From a virus, in the IMG/VR virus record IMGVR_UViG_3300049629_001842, positions 1 through 49,687 of that record: a stretch of DNA of 49,687 bases. One strand, written 5' to 3'. Positions within the stretch are counted from its first letter, which is position 1. Each line of letters opens with the position of its first letter. The position numbers were made by a program, and so were the translations under genes. Below, piece by piece: positions 22,977-32,290 of this stretch. The notes below the pieces were generated by a model. It saw only the letters and a program-made list of their open reading frames with translations. It did no database searches and had not been told where the DNA came from.

Positions 22977-24974
22977 ATGCCCACCCTAATCTTACGATCC
23001 CCCACCCCATCATCGGGCAAAATTCGGCTCACCAACACCGAAACCACATTAAACCCTCAAGAAACAATCAGCACCCGCATCACCCAAGACGTTCCCGACC
23101 TATTCAAAGAATGGAACCTCGAAGGGCAAATAGAATTCAGCCACAACATCGGCACACTCCCCACCTGCCAATTCACCTTCACAGCCCTACCAAGCCAAGA
23201 AAATCAAATCAGAAATTACTTTACTCCCTATCGGCTTCTCACCTTTTACGATCACACCTATTGGGTAACATCTCTTCAAATCGAACACCTTCCCATTCCC
23301 CAACGACTCAAAATCACCATCTCCTGCGGTGAACCCAGCAGCCAGCGCAACCCCTACAACCGCCCCATACTTCTCAAACAAGACGATCAAAATCTTCACA
23401 CCTCCCTAGCCTCCCTTTGCAGCGCCGTCGGCCTATCCTACGATGGGCCAACCATCCCCCTTAAACTACCAGACGACCTTGCCAACGACAGCACCACCAC
23501 CCTCAGCGACGAACTAACTTGCGCCTACCAATACGGCTACTTTTGGCAACCAAGCCCATTGGGATTAACCCTTAATCTCTTCGGAAACACCCCTCAGCAC
23601 ACCCTCAGAGATAGCGACATCCTACAGCTTACCTACAGCCTCAACTACCCCGGCGACGGAGCCAAATTTGAAGAAATTCCCCTCACCAAGGAATACCACA
23701 ATACTCGGCTAACCCTAGACACCACCAACACCACTAACCAAAGCAACACCCGCGAAACAATAATCGAAGGCGACCCCACCCCCCAAGTTCCCCCGAGCTT
23801 CAACAAGCAACTTCTCTACTCTCCACGATTAGCCTTCGATACCGGCGGCCCCACCAAAACAAAAAAACAAATCACCTATCTCAACGGACAACCAATTCAA
23901 GAAACCGAAACAACCTTCGGCTTTCTCTACACCAGCCTTGATACCCACACCGTCACCATCAACAATGGCGAGGTGGCTATTCGTCGGGCAGGCTTAGATT
24001 TTACCAACTTCTGGACACAAGTGCGCTCGATCGAGCGCATTTATATCACAGATAGCGACGGCTACTTAACGCAAATATCTGCCTCTGGAACCCTCAAAAC
24101 CCGCTTTCGCCAAGAAAGTGATCAATTAGAACAAGCTGTCGCCCTAGGAGAAAGACTATTTGTAGGTACTCAAAATGCCGACGAATACACTCGGCTATCG
24201 AAAATAATCGAGCTTTACGAATACTTTGACCAGCCCCTTGAAGAAAAGCGCCTTTTCACCCTTTCCTCTTTATCAGTTTTTCCCGATACCCCTCCCCAAA
24301 AACCCGATCCTCTTTACGTCTCCCGCGACCTCTATACCTTCAATGCCTACGCCGAAATTCCCGACCCTGACAGCACCCCTCAAGCCCCCTTGCCCCCTAT
24401 TTTCACTGGCAAATACAGCCAATCCGAAACCTTAACCTCCATAGTTCAGACAAAAAACCCCTCAGTCTATCGAACCCTCACCCGCACCTCCAACTCCGAA
24501 GGGACAGCCCTATCCGATAGCGCAGCGATCGAAACCACTCAGCTTGTGCAAGGCAGGCCCAGCGTAGCCAATCGGCTACAGTTATATCCAGACGACACTT
24601 CCCCCGACGACACCCCCGAAACCGAAAAAATTTATCGACTTCGCACCCCAAACTCCTTATTTATTGACAAAAATCCCGAATCCCTTTCCTTCTCTGGCGC
24701 AGACACCATCGGCTTGGCTAGTACCGCCGCTCGTACCCTTTGCCAGATCGAAAACTCTCGCAATGCCTGCACCACCACCCTTAAGATCAAAAGAAAATCC
24801 TCCTGGCAAGTAGGCGATCAAATACTTTGGAATAATAAAAACTGGTGGCTTCTCGAAATTCAAGACACCCAAACAATCGATCGCACGCTTGTCAACTCCT
24901 CCGAATTTCAAATCAAAATCGGTCGGCTTCTTCTCGTCCCCACCACCTACTCCCTTGATGCTAATCCCAGCTAA
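22977..24974 (+). CDS. Baseplate hub protein (gp27/gpD-like, probable)
   Basis: 665 residues. Opening beta domains (WNLEGQIEFSHNIGTLPTCQ, LLTFYDHTYWVTSLQIEHLP) resemble phage late-control/hub proteins; a central section of long strands follows, and the end (WQVGDQILWNNKNWWLLEIQ, then SSEFQIKIGRLL) is typical of hub proteins. The coding strand is unusually rich in C and poor in G (Thr/Pro codons), the same plus-strand bias as the rest of the element. It overlaps the next gene by 17 bases. Confidence 0.5.
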   Translation: MPTLILRSPTPSSGKIRLTNTETTLNPQETISTRITQDVPDLFKEWNLEGQIEFSHNIGTLPTCQFTFTALPSQENQIRNYFTPYRLLTFYDHTYWVTSLQIEHLPIPQRLKITISCGEPSSQRNPYNRPILLKQDDQNLHTSLASLCSAVGLSYDGPTIPLKLPDDLANDSTTTLSDELTCAYQYGYFWQPSPLGLTLNLFGNTPQHTLRDSDILQLTYSLNYPGDGAKFEEIPLTKEYHNTRLTLDTTNTTNQSNTRETIIEGDPTPQVPPSFNKQLLYSPRLAFDTGGPTKTKKQITYLNGQPIQETETTFGFLYTSLDTHTVTINNGEVAIRRAGLDFTNFWTQVRSIERIYITDSDGYLTQISASGTLKTRFRQESDQLEQAVALGERLFVGTQNADEYTRLSKIIELYEYFDQPLEEKRLFTLSSLSVFPDTPPQKPDPLYVSRDLYTFNAYAEIPDPDSTPQAPLPPIFTGKYSQSETLTSIVQTKNPSVYRTLTRTSNSEGTALSDSAAIETTQLVQGRPSVANRLQLYPDDTSPDDTPETEKIYRLRTPNSLFIDKNPESLSFSGADTIGLASTAARTLCQIENSRNACTTTLKIKRKSSWQVGDQILWNNKNWWLLEIQDTQTIDRTLVNSSEFQIKIGRLLLVPTTYSLDANPS

Positions 24975-27360
24975 AGCCCTCTCCTACGGCGGACCCCGGT
25001 CTCGAATTCAATGTCAGCTTCCCAATGGCAAAATTTTGTCAGCGATTGCCGCCACCCCCATCAACTCCCCCAATGTTGTCATCGGCTTCGACCAAAACGG
25101 CCAAGCTTGGGTCTGGGGGGAACCAAGCAAAATTCAGCTACAATCCACCTCGATCCGCAAAAATCGCCCCTCACTCAAAGAAGAGATAATCTATCCCTTT
25201 AAAGTTGTTGCCACTTGGAATACTCCCCTATTTATCGCCCAAGCCGGCGACCGCCCCAGCACACAACTAAGCACCCTTAAAGTTTTAGCCTTTGGTAATC
25301 GTGGCAAAAATAAACAAGATTTTATCCTATTACAGGAAATAAGCACCGACCAATATCGGCTAACCACCAAAGAAGGCGATCGACAATTACAATTTGAATC
25401 TCCTGATTTTTTAAACTTTTTCAAAACCAAAGGTAAATATTATGGTGACGATTTTTTTGGAATTTTATTAACAGAAGAGCAAGACTGGAAAAGCTCCGAT
25501 ATAGTTACCACAACCAACGGAAATACTACAATTAGAACCACCCCCAATGGCGGCTATTACGATATCTCCACTAGAGCCAGTAATGGCTCAACTCAATACG
25601 ATCCTCCTATCTCATCACTTCTATCAGAGCCTCTCCAACCCGACCCCTCCGCACGGCGTGGCTACAAACCTACACTATTGATACAGTTTCCACTTCCCGA
25701 TCCTTTCTATACTTCAGGTCTTTTTGGTAACGGAATCGTTGGACCCGAAGAGAGAGCCAATTGGAATCAAGCGATACAAGCCTGCGTAAACACCGCCTCC
25801 ACCGAAATACTTCCACCCGATCCAATACTCAGCGGAGGGCAAACCAATCAGCTTTATACTGATTTATATGAAAGAAATACCAATAGAAGAAAGTTTCTTT
25901 TATCTGGCTCTCTTGATTCTATTTCCAAAAATACTGCCATCGAAAATATCGAAGACAGAGAAGATTATAGCCAGTCTGGAGAATACGAAGTAACACCTAT
26001 TGTTACATTTACAGAGGGAGCTGGGGGTGGTGATTACTGTGCATACCCCATAGCTGGGGCAGGTAGTGTCAACGGAGCTTATTATGAATTTCGCTACACC
26101 TTCAATGTTGTAGTCGATAGCTACATCGAAAATGTCCTGCAGATAGAAGCTAATACGGACGCATCGGCTTATGCTAATTCTATTCCAATCAAAATTAACA
26201 CATCTAACTCGATTGACTATACTATTAATTCTACATACAACAGTACAAAAACCGTTGACGACACTCTCACTCAAACAGGATCAGACGTTAGTAACTCAAC
26301 GCAATCAATTGAAACCATCGAAACTAGACAACGCACAACCATTATTAACAACGAAGTGACTGGATTATACAAAGGTAACGATGAGCTTTGTATATACGCC
26401 AAAACAGATAATAGCACTCGCATAGCATCCGATTCACTCAATAACATTAACAACATAGTAAACGGCATAAGCTCTCAAATTACCACCTTTAGCGGTGGAT
26501 TAGATACCAACGAAAATATAGAGCCAAAAAACATTTATTTAGCAAACAAAGAAAATATTATATCTTTTGAAAAAAATTATTTTTATTTAAGAGTATCAAA
26601 CATAAAAAATATAATCAATTTATCACAGCTTGTCTGTCCTTTTAGCTTCGATATTGAATCTTTTAGCCTAGCAGAATACAAAGGACTTTTTTATCTCTAC
26701 TTTGATTATCCAGTAAAATACACTTATGATCGCATTGTCACAGGAAACACTATTACCTCTACCAATATTAATCTAATATCTTCCCACAGTGACGAATACC
26801 ATCTTGTCCCAAATTTTAATTATCCTCTTGAATTAATTATTTTTGATGAAGAAAATATTTATAAATTATTAGGTACAATAAGCTTTACATACAGCATTAC
26901 GCCTAGAAATTATACTGCAAGCAATGTTTTTAACCCAGCTTCCCCTTTTGGTTCATTTAGTTACTCTACCGCATCTTTAGCAAGCGCATCAATCACCATA
27001 ACAGATTATCAATTAATTAAATACCATGCCTTAAAAGGCCTAAACACCAACACCTTTGGTCACATCTACAGCCCAAATAATTGCTTAGGATTATTTCAAA
27101 AACTCTTAGGAGACAATTTCGACCAACAATCAGGTGTAAGCAGAGCAAATCTTTACAGAAGAAAAAATAATCAAATCATCCTCGCATTTTCCGATAACTC
27201 TAATCTCACAAAAAGAGGAGAAAGATACGCCGACCTATATCGGCTAGAAAATAATAAATTCATTCGAGAAGGCGAAAAAAAAGGGAGCTACTATCCAGTA
27301 ATAAATAGTAGCACCCAAAATTCTCCCAACAGCGCCTTTATCTCCTACCAGGATAACTAA
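24958..27360 (+). CDS. Large tail-tip protein, likely receptor-binding
   Basis: 800 residues from ATG 24958, chosen over an upstream ATG because it gives a short overlap with the hub gene. The N-terminal ~150 residues (YGGPRSRIQCQLPNGKILSA, GFDQNGQAWVWG) are C-rich in DNA like the hub gene. From about 25430 onward the DNA becomes AT-rich and the protein rich in Asn, Ile, Ser and Tyr. That switch, with only two TCGGCT sites in the last 1.95 kb, suggests a conserved tail-binding head joined to an exchangeable tip. No known domain recognised in the tip. Confidence 0.55.
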   Translation: MLIPAKALSYGGPRSRIQCQLPNGKILSAIAATPINSPNVVIGFDQNGQAWVWGEPSKIQLQSTSIRKNRPSLKEEIIYPFKVVATWNTPLFIAQAGDRPSTQLSTLKVLAFGNRGKNKQDFILLQEISTDQYRLTTKEGDRQLQFESPDFLNFFKTKGKYYGDDFFGILLTEEQDWKSSDIVTTTNGNTTIRTTPNGGYYDISTRASNGSTQYDPPISSLLSEPLQPDPSARRGYKPTLLIQFPLPDPFYTSGLFGNGIVGPEERANWNQAIQACVNTASTEILPPDPILSGGQTNQLYTDLYERNTNRRKFLLSGSLDSISKNTAIENIEDREDYSQSGEYEVTPIVTFTEGAGGGDYCAYPIAGAGSVNGAYYEFRYTFNVVVDSYIENVLQIEANTDASAYANSIPIKINTSNSIDYTINSTYNSTKTVDDTLTQTGSDVSNSTQSIETIETRQRTTIINNEVTGLYKGNDELCIYAKTDNSTRIASDSLNNINNIVNGISSQITTFSGGLDTNENIEPKNIYLANKENIISFEKNYFYLRVSNIKNIINLSQLVCPFSFDIESFSLAEYKGLFYLYFDYPVKYTYDRIVTGNTITSTNINLISSHSDEYHLVPNFNYPLELIIFDEENIYKLLGTISFTYSITPRNYTASNVFNPASPFGSFSYSTASLASASITITDYQLIKYHALKGLNTNTFGHIYSPNNCLGLFQKLLGDNFDQQSGVSRANLYRRKNNQIILAFSDNSNLTKRGERYADLYRLENNKFIREGEKKGSYYPVINSSTQNSPNSAFISYQDN

Positions 27361-27365
27361 ATTGC

Positions 27366-29264
27366 CTAGGGACTTAAAAAGCCATATAATTCAATCTCCC
27401 CGAAGACTTGCTGCCACCAAGTAGAGCTAGTGCCGCTAGTTCGCCGAAATCGAATATACCTGCTGAATGTGCCGCTTGCCGGTATCTCCGGGCTGATTAA
27501 ATCTTGTCCAGCAAAAGCGCCACTTGTAAAAGAGTGTATCTCCGTCCAGTTCAAGCCGTCGTCGCTCCTTTCGACGGCGGTGGGTGAGAGAACCGGTAGC
27601 CCGTCGGTTCTAGCCCATGGACGAATCACAATTCGAGTTAGAATTACTTTTCTGCTTTGGAAATCTAATTGAAAAATTTGAGATGTGGGCGATATGTCGC
27701 TGGCGTGCCACGCAGTATCTAAATTTCTATCGGTTGCTTGTTCTACGCCAAATCCGCCTGTATGAACCCCCGAAGATGTGGCCACCACCTGAGTAGGAAC
27801 AGGATTAACGAAAATTTGAGAGTTAATGGCAGTAGTTCCCAGATAATAGATAATCCCGTTTGTATCTCCTGGTGACTGATAATTAGTAAGGTTTATCGTA
27901 TTAATTAATATATCCGAAACATAACTAGGAAGAATATTCCATCGATTCTTGAATAGTAATGGAATTATAAATCCTTGTGGATTAATCTTAAACAAACTTA
28001 CCGACACTTGTGAATTTAGTGTAATAGTGCCAGTGACAGTTATCAGGCAAGGATTCTCTAAAACTAAAAAATAGATTATAGTATTTTCTTGTGGAGTGCT
28101 TGGTAGAGCTACCGAAAAATTATTAGCCACAACTAAATCATTAGCCACAACAGGAAAATTGTTTGCTGTAGGGCTAACTATATTTAATCCACCGCTTCCC
28201 CCACCAGTGGGCAGATTCTTAATAGCAGAAGCATCTAGGCGATCATTACCAGTCAAGGTGGCTAAAGAATCTCTAATCTGAGCAGGTGACAAAGACCCCC
28301 CCTCTCCACCAGAAACCGTAGCCCACGCCCCATCACCCCTTAAATAAGTAATACTGCTGGCCGTACCAGTAGCACTGATTTTAGCGGGCGTAACAGAACC
28401 ATTAGCCAACTTAGCCGTGGTAACAGCACTATCGGCTAACTTAGCAGTACCAATAACCCCACTATCAATACTCCACACCGTCCCACTACTAGAGACAGTG
28501 ATCTCCCCCTTATCCCCGTCCGATACCCCACCAGAAACCGTAACCCACGCCCCATCACCCCTTAAATAGGTCGTGTTGCTGGCCGTACCAGTAGCACTGA
28601 TTTTAGCGGGCGTAACAGAACCATTAGCCAACTTAGCCGTGGTAACAGCACTATCGGCTAACTTAGCAGTACCAATAACCCCACTATCAATACTCCACAC
28701 CGTCCCACTACTAGAGACAGTGATCTCCCCCTTGTCCCCATCGGTGACACCTCCACTAGGAACCGTAGCCCAAGAGCCATCACCCCTTAAATAGGTCGTA
28801 TTGCTGGCCGTACCAGTAGCACTGATTTTAGGGACTGTAACGGATTGATTGGCTAACTTAGCAGTACCAATAACCCCACTATCAATACTCCACACCGTCC
28901 CACTACTAGAGACAGTGATCTCCCCCTTGTCCCCATCGGTGACACCTCCACTAGGAACCGTAGCCCAAGAGCCATCACCCCTTAAATAGGTCGTATTGCT
29001 GGCCGTACCAGTAGCACTGATTTTAGGGACTGTAACGGATTGATTGGCTAACTTAGCAGTACCAATAACCCCACTATCAATACTCCAAATCGTGCCACCC
29101 CCAGAGACAACAATCTCCCCTTTATCCCCATCAGATACCCCAGAAGTAACTAGGCTATCAGCGTAGCTTTTCGGAACCGCATCGCTAGGTTCCACAGGAG
29201 TCGGCACTTTAACCGTCGCCCCCAGTGTCAGCACAATATTTGTCGGAAATTCTTTATTACTCAT
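27366..29264 (-). CDS. Long tail fibre: tandem repeats plus discoidin-like tip
   Basis: 632 residues. After a short head, four related modules of about 65-73 residues follow, each with [33 protein letters not shown] and YLRGDG, then [20 protein letters not shown] and a linker. The last ~140 residues are an F5/8 type C (discoidin) domain: [59 protein letters not shown], ending GEIELYGF. Such domains bind glycans, here probably host-cell polysaccharide. It is convergent with the plus-strand tail-tip gene, six bases apart. Confidence 0.85.
   Translation of the reverse strand: MSNKEFPTNIVLTLGATVKVPTPVEPSDAVPKSYADSLVTSGVSDGDKGEIVVSGGGTIWSIDSGVIGTAKLANQSVTVPKISATGTASNTTYLRGDGSWATVPSGGVTDGDKGEITVSSSGTVWSIDSGVIGTAKLANQSVTVPKISATGTASNTTYLRGDGSWATVPSGGVTDGDKGEITVSSSGTVWSIDSGVIGTAKLADSAVTTAKLANGSVTPAKISATGTASNTTYLRGDGAWVTVSGGVSDGDKGEITVSSSGTVWSIDSGVIGTAKLADSAVTTAKLANGSVTPAKISATGTASSITYLRGDGAWATVSGGEGGSLSPAQIRDSLATLTGNDRLDASAIKNLPTGGGSGGLNIVSPTANNFPVVANDLVVANNFSVALPSTPQENTIIYFLVLENPCLITVTGTITLNSQVSVSLFKINPQGFIIPLLFKNRWNILPSYVSDILINTINLTNYQSPGDTNGIIYYLGTTAINSQIFVNPVPTQVVATSSGVHTGGFGVEQATDRNLDTAWHASDISPTSQIFQLDFQSRKVILTRIVIRPWARTDGLPVLSPTAVERSDDGLNWTEIHSFTSGAFAGQDLISPEIPASGTFSRYIRFRRTSGTSSTWWQQVFGEIELYGFLSP
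28276..29100 (-). repeat. Tandem DNA repeats inside the tail fibre gene
   Basis: Four near-identical units at periods of about 195-220 bp. Blocks such as the segment around CCACTATCAATACTCCACAC recur almost unchanged. They allow fibre length variation by recombination and could be collapsed in short-read assemblies. Confidence 0.85.
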
Positions 29265-29300
29265 CTCTACCTCCTAAAACTAAACGCGAACAGCAGATAT

Positions 29301-29615
29301 TTATTCATCCTCGTCATCCGATGACGAACCCTCTTCTAAGCCAGAAGAACAATTCGCGACAAGACTCTTCGCAGGAGTAAAAACAGGGATATATTTCTCC
29401 TGGGTTACGAGCCATTCTCCACTTGCTGGATTTTGTGCATCTCTTGAGGGTCTGTGCTTAAGCTTAAAAGTTCCAAATCCCCTGATGCTGATATCCTCCC
29501 GTTGGGCAAGAGTTTTTTCGAGTAATAACAAAGTCGCCTCCAAAAACTCACCGCATTCTTTCCTCGGCTTGTTCAAAAATTGAGCCAGTTGTGCTACTAA
29601 CTGATTTTTGTTCAT
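29301..29615 (-). CDS. HU/IHF-family DNA-binding protein
   Basis: 104 residues: helical N-terminus (KNQLVAQLAQFLNKPRKECG), then ISIRGFGTFKLKHRPSRDAQ with NPASGE and PVFTPAK, the HU signature (GFGxF, R-x-x-R-x-x-x-NP-x-(T/S)G). A Ser/Asp-rich acidic tail (SSSDDEDE) replaces the usual end. Mu transposition needs host HU and IHF to bend its DNA; a phage copy may supply this or act in head packing. AAGGAAAAATG gives a good ribosome site. Confidence 0.9.
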   Translation of the reverse strand: MNKNQLVAQLAQFLNKPRKECGEFLEATLLLLEKTLAQREDISIRGFGTFKLKHRPSRDAQNPASGEWLVTQEKYIPVFTPAKSLVANCSSGLEEGSSSDDEDE

Positions 29616-29705
29616 TTTTCCTTAATCCATCGGCTATCTTTACTGTACAAATTCTATCACTTCCAATATTGCAAATTGTGCGTAAAAAGATATTGATCAA
29701 TAAAA

Positions 29706-29721
29706 TGCCAAAATTTTGCCA
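29706..29721. repeat. Dispersed 16-bp palindrome copy
   Basis: TGCCAAAATTTTGCCA, a variant of the palindrome family with one altered left base, in the gap between the MuF-like and HU genes. Confidence 0.55.
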
Positions 29722-29726
29722 CTTTT

Positions 29727-30758
29727 TTAAGGTCTCCAAACCGGTTTAGGCGCAGATTCCAATCCCGATGCCCGCTCAAAAGGCGAAACACCATAATCTG
29801 GTTGCAAACCTTGTTTTTCCAATTCGGCTAATCCTTTAGCTCGATGATCCCTGATCCAATCTTCCTTAATCAATCCCTTCTCAAAAAATTTCTTTTTTAC
29901 CGGCACAATAAAACACCGATCCTGAAAATGAATCGGTGGGCGCGTCGCTCCCAATTCGTACATATTCCCATTTCTGGCCGAGCAATACCGACAAACTCGG
30001 CTATCAATAGTAGCCATCCACTGAATCCACTCCACCCCATTCTCCCGAAACAGATTCTCCGCCGCCGCATTAGAAGCACTTAATGAAGCAGTGCGGGCAA
30101 TGATATCCGCTCGTTTTTTCGTTACCTCAAGCTGATCGCGCAAAACCTTTGACAATCGGGCAACCCCCCATCCCTGAATCAAGGCTTGCTCCACCGCAGC
30201 AGAAGCCTTTGAAGCAAATTCATCTCCATATCGAGATAAATACCTAGTCTGTTCTTCCGCCGCATACCGCAGCGCATCAAGAGGAATCGTCGCCGTTGCC
30301 CTGATAAAATCCTCCCCAGAAATCTCCATTAATCGCTGTCCCATCTCAATCCCCGTCGCATCGGCTAAACGCAAAAGCTCCTCAAAATCTTGCCGAAAAT
30401 CTCGCCCAGAAGCCGGATTGAGTAGTTCCTTTAGCTGATCCAATAACAAAAGCTTGCGCTGGTAAGCCACTAATCCCCCCTGCGCCTGATACTCAGGATA
30501 CTTCCGGCGCAACTCCTCCTCCAATTCCAGAAAAGCCCTCGCCAAAGCCCGATTGATGCGATCCGCTATTCGCGTCTCCGTCGCAGCCAAAGTCCGATTT
30601 AAATTTTCAATTAATCGTAAATGCTCAGGGCTTGTCATAGTTTTAGATGGTAAAAGAAAAATAAAAAGCGCAACGATTCTCGCCATCGCCGCGCTCTTGA
30701 CCAAAAGGAAATTACCAAGCAGTAGAATCGGCTTTGTGTTACCCATTCTACAAATCAT
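29727..30758 (-). CDS. MuF-like minor head protein
   Basis: 343 residues if started at 30758, where AAGGT lies just upstream and the portal stop is six bases away; a start at 30638 (MTSPEHLRLIENLNRTLAAT) would be more typical. The C-terminal MuF domain is clear: QGWGVARLSKVLRDQLEVTK, IIARTASLSASNAAAENLFR, then DSRVCRYCSARNGNMYE and RPPIHFQDRCF. MuF proteins sit in the head near the portal and can be injected. The gene follows the portal gene, as in Mu and SPP1. Confidence 0.85.
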   Translation of the reverse strand: MICRMGNTKPILLLGNFLLVKSAAMARIVALFIFLLPSKTMTSPEHLRLIENLNRTLAATETRIADRINRALARAFLELEEELRRKYPEYQAQGGLVAYQRKLLLLDQLKELLNPASGRDFRQDFEELLRLADATGIEMGQRLMEISGEDFIRATATIPLDALRYAAEEQTRYLSRYGDEFASKASAAVEQALIQGWGVARLSKVLRDQLEVTKKRADIIARTASLSASNAAAENLFRENGVEWIQWMATIDSRVCRYCSARNGNMYELGATRPPIHFQDRCFIVPVKKKFFEKGLIKEDWIRDHRAKGLAELEKQGLQPDYGVSPFERASGLESAPKPVWRP

Positions 30759-30764
30759 AATACC

Positions 30765-32216
30765 TTATTGAGGCACATCTTCACGCATCGAAAGCTTACT
30801 TAAATTATCAACTTCCGATTCCCGCTCTCGCTGAATCAACTCCACCTCCGCATCAGGATCGCTTACCCCCACCAACATCATTGCACTCGTTCGGCTACGC
30901 AACCCTGATTGATACTCAGCAATCGCCTGTGATCGCTCTTCAGCCAAAGGCTTACCAGTAGAAAGGTTTAACTCACAAACGATTTTACAATTACTCTCAG
31001 GAAATAAAAACCTTTTAACAGCTTCAAAAACCGAGCTAATTCCTGATTCAATAATTTCACTAATCCCCTCCAAGCGAACCGTAAAATCTCCCTTAATCGT
31101 CTCTCGGCTTCGTCCGCTCAACGATCCATCCCCCGCCGACAAATTATGAGCCAGTCCAATCGACAACCAGAATACCTCATAAGAAATACCCAACCCATTA
31201 GCAAATACGCCCACATCAATCGGCTGCTCAGTCAGCAATTGCGGGCTAGTGTACCCAGTCGGAGACTTTGGATCCCCGATGGGCATCCCCGACACATAAA
31301 CCACCTGATTGGGGCCAAAAGCAAGGGGCTTGTCGCTTGGCACAAATTTCTCGCCATTTGGCTGGGTGGGATCCATAATCCACTCTCCCGGCATTTGAGC
31401 ATTAAGCATCACCCTGCTCACCAACCCAGCGGCGTCCACGTTAATATCCTTAAGAGTAAGAGCCTTATTAATTGAATTTTGGCACTGCTTAATCGATCTT
31501 GTAATCAAAGCCTTGCCCCGAAACTCAAAAATCGGCAAAAATCCCCCCATATCCACCTCCCTAGTCCCCTGTGGGTCAGTGATCTTAGTTTTGCCATTAT
31601 CGAGCAACTCGTAAACCTCCAATCCCGATTTAGCCTGATAAGAAGCATAGTACAAAAAATCATCATCATCCCTTTTCGTAGAGATTGTGCCTAGTTCCGG
31701 GCAATGCAAAATATATTTTTTATGTTTTTCCTGCTGATTTATCAGTCGTTTCGGCTCATACAGCCGCAAAAATCCCCGTCCCGTCACTAGCATTTGAGTC
31801 ACCGCCGCAGCCAAGACTTTTCCCCGTCCCGACTGAATTCCTAGCTCTCCTTGATAATCCCACCAATCCTGGAGAATCTTTTCCTCTCGATCGAATTGCT
31901 TCTTTTCCTTGTCAGATAAATCCTCCACCAATTTATCGGCTGCCGAAAGATAAAAATTAAAAGGCTGCCCCACCAAAGCCGCCACATAATGATCGATCGC
32001 TTCCCCAATCACGTTATGAGATTGAAAGACATCCTCAAGCCGTCGGAGCGCCTCCACATACCTATCATGATCTTTTGGCGGACGCGGACCCACCCAAAAC
32101 CTAAAAGTATCCCCGATATAGTATCGCCAATTTTCCAAAGCCTCAGCATAGGATAAATCCCCGTGCAAATACTCGGCTAAATCTGCTTTATTTGGGATAA
32201 GACTGTTGTTATACAT
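30765..32216 (-). CDS. Portal protein
   Basis: 483 residues: YRYVEALRRLE-type helices near the start, LVTGRGFLRLYEPKRLINQQ, FLPIFEFRGKALITRSIKQC, then IKGDFTVRLEGISEIIESGI and AIAEYQSGLRSRTSAMMLVG at the end. This is the wing-stem-crown arrangement of SPP1 gp6/Mu gp29-type portals. It lies between the radical SAM and MuF-like genes. Forms the dodecameric DNA channel at one vertex. Confidence 0.8.
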   Translation of the reverse strand: MYNNSLIPNKADLAEYLHGDLSYAEALENWRYYIGDTFRFWVGPRPPKDHDRYVEALRRLEDVFQSHNVIGEAIDHYVAALVGQPFNFYLSAADKLVEDLSDKEKKQFDREEKILQDWWDYQGELGIQSGRGKVLAAAVTQMLVTGRGFLRLYEPKRLINQQEKHKKYILHCPELGTISTKRDDDDFLYYASYQAKSGLEVYELLDNGKTKITDPQGTREVDMGGFLPIFEFRGKALITRSIKQCQNSINKALTLKDINVDAAGLVSRVMLNAQMPGEWIMDPTQPNGEKFVPSDKPLAFGPNQVVYVSGMPIGDPKSPTGYTSPQLLTEQPIDVGVFANGLGISYEVFWLSIGLAHNLSAGDGSLSGRSRETIKGDFTVRLEGISEIIESGISSVFEAVKRFLFPESNCKIVCELNLSTGKPLAEERSQAIAEYQSGLRSRTSAMMLVGVSDPDAEVELIQRERESEVDNLSKLSMREDVPQ

Positions 32217-32290
32217 ATATTAATCCCCCCCTTATCAAAGGGAGAGGCAGGGGTGATCACAAATCCATTGTAATTTGCCCTGCCATAGAA

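Noticed and set aside
22977-23047. Longer N-terminus (172 residues) for the minus-strand gene at 22529
   Set aside because: It would overlap the divergent hub gene by 71 bp without a ribosome site; ATG 22963 is simpler.
28276-29100. Possible CRISPR array because of regular repeats
   Set aside because: Units are about 195-220 bp, coding and in frame in a fibre protein; no 25-40-bp repeat/spacer pattern. None is seen elsewhere either.
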